Shown here: piece by piece, positions 4,990 through 6,830 of the stretch
Layout: every line of letters starts with the position of its first letter
How positions within the stretch are numbered: the first letter of the stretch is position 1
Assembly (NCBI GenBank): GCA_003456175.1
Contig: DMPB01000106.1
Location: 2,021-8,850 of the forward strand
Reading direction: 5' to 3'
Length of the DNA stretch: 6,830 nucleotides
Origin: Chitinophagaceae bacterium
GTDB taxonomy: Bacteria > Bacteroidota > Bacteroidia > Chitinophagales > Chitinophagaceae
Translations under genes and position numbers: made by a program
The notes under the pieces: model-generated
The model's input: the letters and a program-made list of their open reading frames with translations, nothing else
Databases searched by the model: none
What the model was told of the DNA's origin: nothing

Positions 4990-6531
4990 ATGAGTCTATT
5001 TGCAAAAAAGAGTTTAGAGCACTTACTTGCTCAGGCTAATGACGATGAAAAGGGATTAAAACGTACCCTCGGTGCTGGTAACCTAGTAGCACTTGGTATT
5101 GGTGCCATTATTGGTGCAGGCTTGTTTGTGCGTACAGCTGCAGCGGCTGGTCAGGCGGCTGGGCCTGCGGTAACATTATCGTTCGTAGTAGCTGCTATTG
5201 GTTGTGCCTTTGCAGGCTTGTGTTATGCCGAATTTGCGGCCATGATACCTATTGCTGGTAGTGCTTATGCTTACAGTTATGTAACCATGGGCGAATTAAT
5301 AGCATGGGTAATTGGTTGGGCACTTATTATGGAATACGCTTTAGGTGCGGCAACGGTATCTATTGCTTGGAGTGAGTACTTAAGTAAACTCTGCGAAGAT
5401 GTGTTTCACTTTAAGATACCATACGAATGGTGCCATTCGCCCTTCGAAAGTTTTACTGATGCTAACGGTGTGTTGCATAGCGGTATTTTAAATGCCCCGG
5501 CTTTAGTAATCTTATTCTTATTAACGCTATTATTAATTAAAGGTACACAAGAAAGTGCTTTGGTAAATGCAGTAATTGTATTTGTTAAGGTTGCCATTGT
5601 GTTGGTATTTATTGCCGTAGGGTGGCAGTTTATTAACCCAGCTAACCACACGCCTTACTTGATTCCGGAAGGTACGGCACCTGTAAAAGATAATGCGGGT
5701 AAAGTAATTGCAGAATACACTGGCGTATTCAAGCATGGCTGGGGTGGTGTTATTGGTGGTGCTGCTATTGTATTCTTTGCCTTCATTGGTTTTGATGCGG
5801 TAAGTACAGCAGCGCAAGAAGCTAAAAACCCCAAGCGTGATATGCCTATCGGTATTTTAGGTTCTTTAGTAGTTTGTACTATTTTGTACATCCTTTTTGG
5901 CCACGTATTAACGGGTGTAGCGAATTGGAAAGAATTTGCAGATCCGGCACAAGGTCGTGAAGCCTCTGTTGCTTATGCTATTTCAAAGTATATGACTGGT
6001 TTTGGCTGGCTATCTAAAGCCGTAACAATTGCCATTTTAGCTGGTTTTAGCTCGGTAATATTGGTGATGTTGATGGGCCAAAGCCGTATTTTCTATACCA
6101 TGAGTAACGATGGTTTAATTCCTAAAGCTTTTGGTGAGTTGCATCCTAAGTACAAAACGCCTTATAAAGCCAACTGGATTTTATTTGTGTTCGTAGGTTT
6201 ATTCGCTGCATTTGTACCCGGCCATGTAGCTGGCGATTTAACGAGTTTTGGTACGTTATTAGCATTTGTTTTGGTAAGTGCCGGTGTTTGGATTATGCGT
6301 GTAACAGCCCCAAATATTGAGCGTCCGTTCAAAACGCCAATGGTACCTTTAGTATCAACTTTAGGTGTAATCATTTGCGCTGGTATGATTTTCGCCTTAG
6401 ACAACTTTACACTAAAAGTTGCTTTTGGTTGGATGGCGTTAGGGTTGGTAGTATACTTTGGTTATAGCCGCAGCCGTAGTAAGTTGCGCAACCCATCAGA
6501 AATTTTACCACACGCTAAAGATTTCAACTAG
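4990..6531 (+). CDS. Amino acid permease, APC superfamily (cationic amino acid transporter-like)
   Basis: Inner-membrane secondary transporter expected to import an amino acid, probably coupled to a cation; the substrate is not determinable by reading. The 513-residue protein opens with a short cytoplasmic part ending GLKRTLGAGNLVALGIGAIIGAGLFVRTA. GIGAIIGAGLF (36-46) is the substrate-binding glycine motif of TM1 in APC transporters. AFIGFDAVSTAAQEAKNPKRDMPIGI (264-289) is the strongly conserved TM6 and following loop, characteristic of the CAT branch (eukaryotic CATs, bacterial YfnA and GkApcT). I count about 12 hydrophobic segments. Two polar loops are long: about 138-166 (FHFKIPYEWCHSPFESFTDA) and 215-250, both probably periplasmic. 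The length is slightly above the usual 460-490 because of them. ATG 4990 gives the expected N-terminus. It stands alone between rnpB and a strong terminator. Upstream promoter candidates, such as TTTG 4918 with TATTTTTC 4944, are poor. Confidence 0.94.
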   Translation: MSLFAKKSLEHLLAQANDDEKGLKRTLGAGNLVALGIGAIIGAGLFVRTAAAAGQAAGPAVTLSFVVAAIGCAFAGLCYAEFAAMIPIAGSAYAYSYVTMGELIAWVIGWALIMEYALGAATVSIAWSEYLSKLCEDVFHFKIPYEWCHSPFESFTDANGVLHSGILNAPALVILFLLTLLLIKGTQESALVNAVIVFVKVAIVLVFIAVGWQFINPANHTPYLIPEGTAPVKDNAGKVIAEYTGVFKHGWGGVIGGAAIVFFAFIGFDAVSTAAQEAKNPKRDMPIGILGSLVVCTILYILFGHVLTGVANWKEFADPAQGREASVAYAISKYMTGFGWLSKAVTIAILAGFSSVILVMLMGQSRIFYTMSNDGLIPKAFGELHPKYKTPYKANWILFVFVGLFAAFVPGHVAGDLTSFGTLLAFVLVSAGVWIMRVTAPNIERPFKTPMVPLVSTLGVIICAGMIFALDNFTLKVAFGWMALGLVVYFGYSRSRSKLRNPSEILPHAKDFN

Positions 6532-6536
6532 TATTT

Positions 6537-6549
6537 CATTTACGTAAGT
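6537..6549 (+). repeat. Shortened variant of the dispersed motif (one base lost from each arm)
   Basis: CATTTACGTAAGT equals CATTTACCGTAAGGT with one C and one G removed, so the arms still pair (TAC/GTA around GTAA). Like the copy at 3142 it lies between a stop codon and a terminator hairpin, here starting 5 bases after the permease stop. The sequence is short and AT-rich, so membership in the family is uncertain. Confidence 0.35.
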
Positions 6550-6552
6550 ATA

Positions 6553-6588
6553 GCCATGTATGTTGTATTGCATACATGGCTTTTTTTT
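6553..6588 (+). terminator. Intrinsic terminator of the permease gene
   Basis: GCCATGTATG (6553-6562) pairs perfectly over 10 bases with CATACATGGC (6571-6580) around the loop TTGTATTG, followed by eight T residues (6581-6588). Confidence 0.92.
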
Positions 6589-6622
6589 GATTGGCTTTCA
6601 AATTGATTATTAAATTGCTGCA

Positions 6623-6830
6623 ATGACGTTGAATTACATTTGGGTGGGCTTTTTCTTAATTGCTTTTGTAGTAGCCGTAGTGAAGTCGATACTTGGCGAT
6701 ACTACACTTTTCACCACTATTACTACCAATATGTTCGATAGTGCCAAAACGGGTGCTGAAATTAGTATTGGCTTAGTAGGTATTATGACATTTTGGTTGG
6801 GTATTATGAAAATAGGAGAGCGGGCTGGGT
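6623..6830 (+). CDS. SpmA-like nucleoside recognition (Gate) domain membrane protein, N-terminal part
   Basis: The gene runs off the right edge; 69 residues are visible from ATG 6623. The start MTLNYIWVGFFLIAFVVAVV is a membrane segment. MFDSAKTGAEISIGLVGIMTFWLGIMKIGERAG (about 37-69) closely matches the opening of Bacillus spore maturation protein A, which has F-D-x-A-K-T-A-V-E and GLIGIMALWLGLMKIAEEAG at the same place. Outside sporulating Firmicutes this family is known as nucleoside recognition domain proteins, and in Bacteroidota the SpmA and SpmB parts are often fused in one chain of about 400 residues; the fusion cannot be checked here. The role in non-sporulating bacteria is unclear, with transport suggested by the Gate domain. 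It follows the permease terminator by 34 bases, so it probably has its own promoter; I see only weak candidates there. Confidence 0.85.
   Translation, partial: MTLNYIWVGFFLIAFVVAVVKSILGDTTLFTTITTNMFDSAKTGAEISIGLVGIMTFWLGIMKIGERAG

Noticed and set aside
5662..5673. ATTCCGGAAGGT in the permease as another motif copy
   Set aside because: Only the core CCGGAAGGT matches; the flank differs at most positions, and the codons for Pro-Glu-Gly explain it.
5655..5891. Minus-strand frames inside the permease gene (also 5406-5651, 5533-5817, 6162-6404)
   Set aside because: All are antisense to membrane segments and loops of a clear APC transporter, with no independent signals.

Overview
The window looks like an ordinary chromosomal stretch from a member of the Bacteroidota, probably near Chitinophagaceae (inference). 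Support comes from the protein families, the apparent absence of Shine-Dalgarno sites before most starts, and a promoter of the Bacteroidota type (TTTG, 18 bp, TAnnTTTG) in front of the RNase P RNA gene. I see no phage, insertion sequence, CRISPR array or defence cassette.

Layout. (1) 2-607, plus: the C-terminal part of an FAD-dependent monooxygenase, cut by the left edge. (2) 691-3134, plus: accD (acetyl-CoA carboxylase beta subunit), smpB (trans-translation factor) and an exported protein of unknown function, with gaps of 23 and 24 bases. This looks like one transcription unit, ending at a strong hairpin (3169-3197) that can also stop transcription arriving from the right. (3) 3218-4144, minus: a family 2 glycosyltransferase converging on that terminator. 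(4) 4145-4484: an AT-rich divergent intergenic region. (5) 4485-4818, plus: RNase P RNA (rnpB), type A, apparently complete, with its own promoter. (6) 4990-6531, plus: an amino acid permease of the APC superfamily, followed by a 10-bp perfect terminator hairpin. (7) 6623 to the right edge, plus: the start of a SpmA-like nucleoside recognition (Gate domain) membrane protein. Most genes are housekeeping or common accessory genes and do not form one pathway.

The unexpected feature is a short dispersed motif, consensus ATTTACCGTAAGGT. Three exact 14-base copies (642, 3142, and 4173 on minus) lie outside the genes I accept. A fourth, with a matched A-to-G and T-to-C change in its arms, sits on the 5' end of rnpB. 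Two more copies with the same 8-base core CCGTAAGG lie inside accD and the exported-protein gene, and looser variants lie elsewhere. The core occurs six times on the two strands, where about 0.2 would be expected by chance. The arms (ACC/GGT or GCC/GGC) always match, and the central four bases on the motif strand are always G-N-A-A. It could be a DNA-uptake-like or other highly iterated genomic word, a protein-binding site or a small RNA hairpin; one window cannot decide between these.
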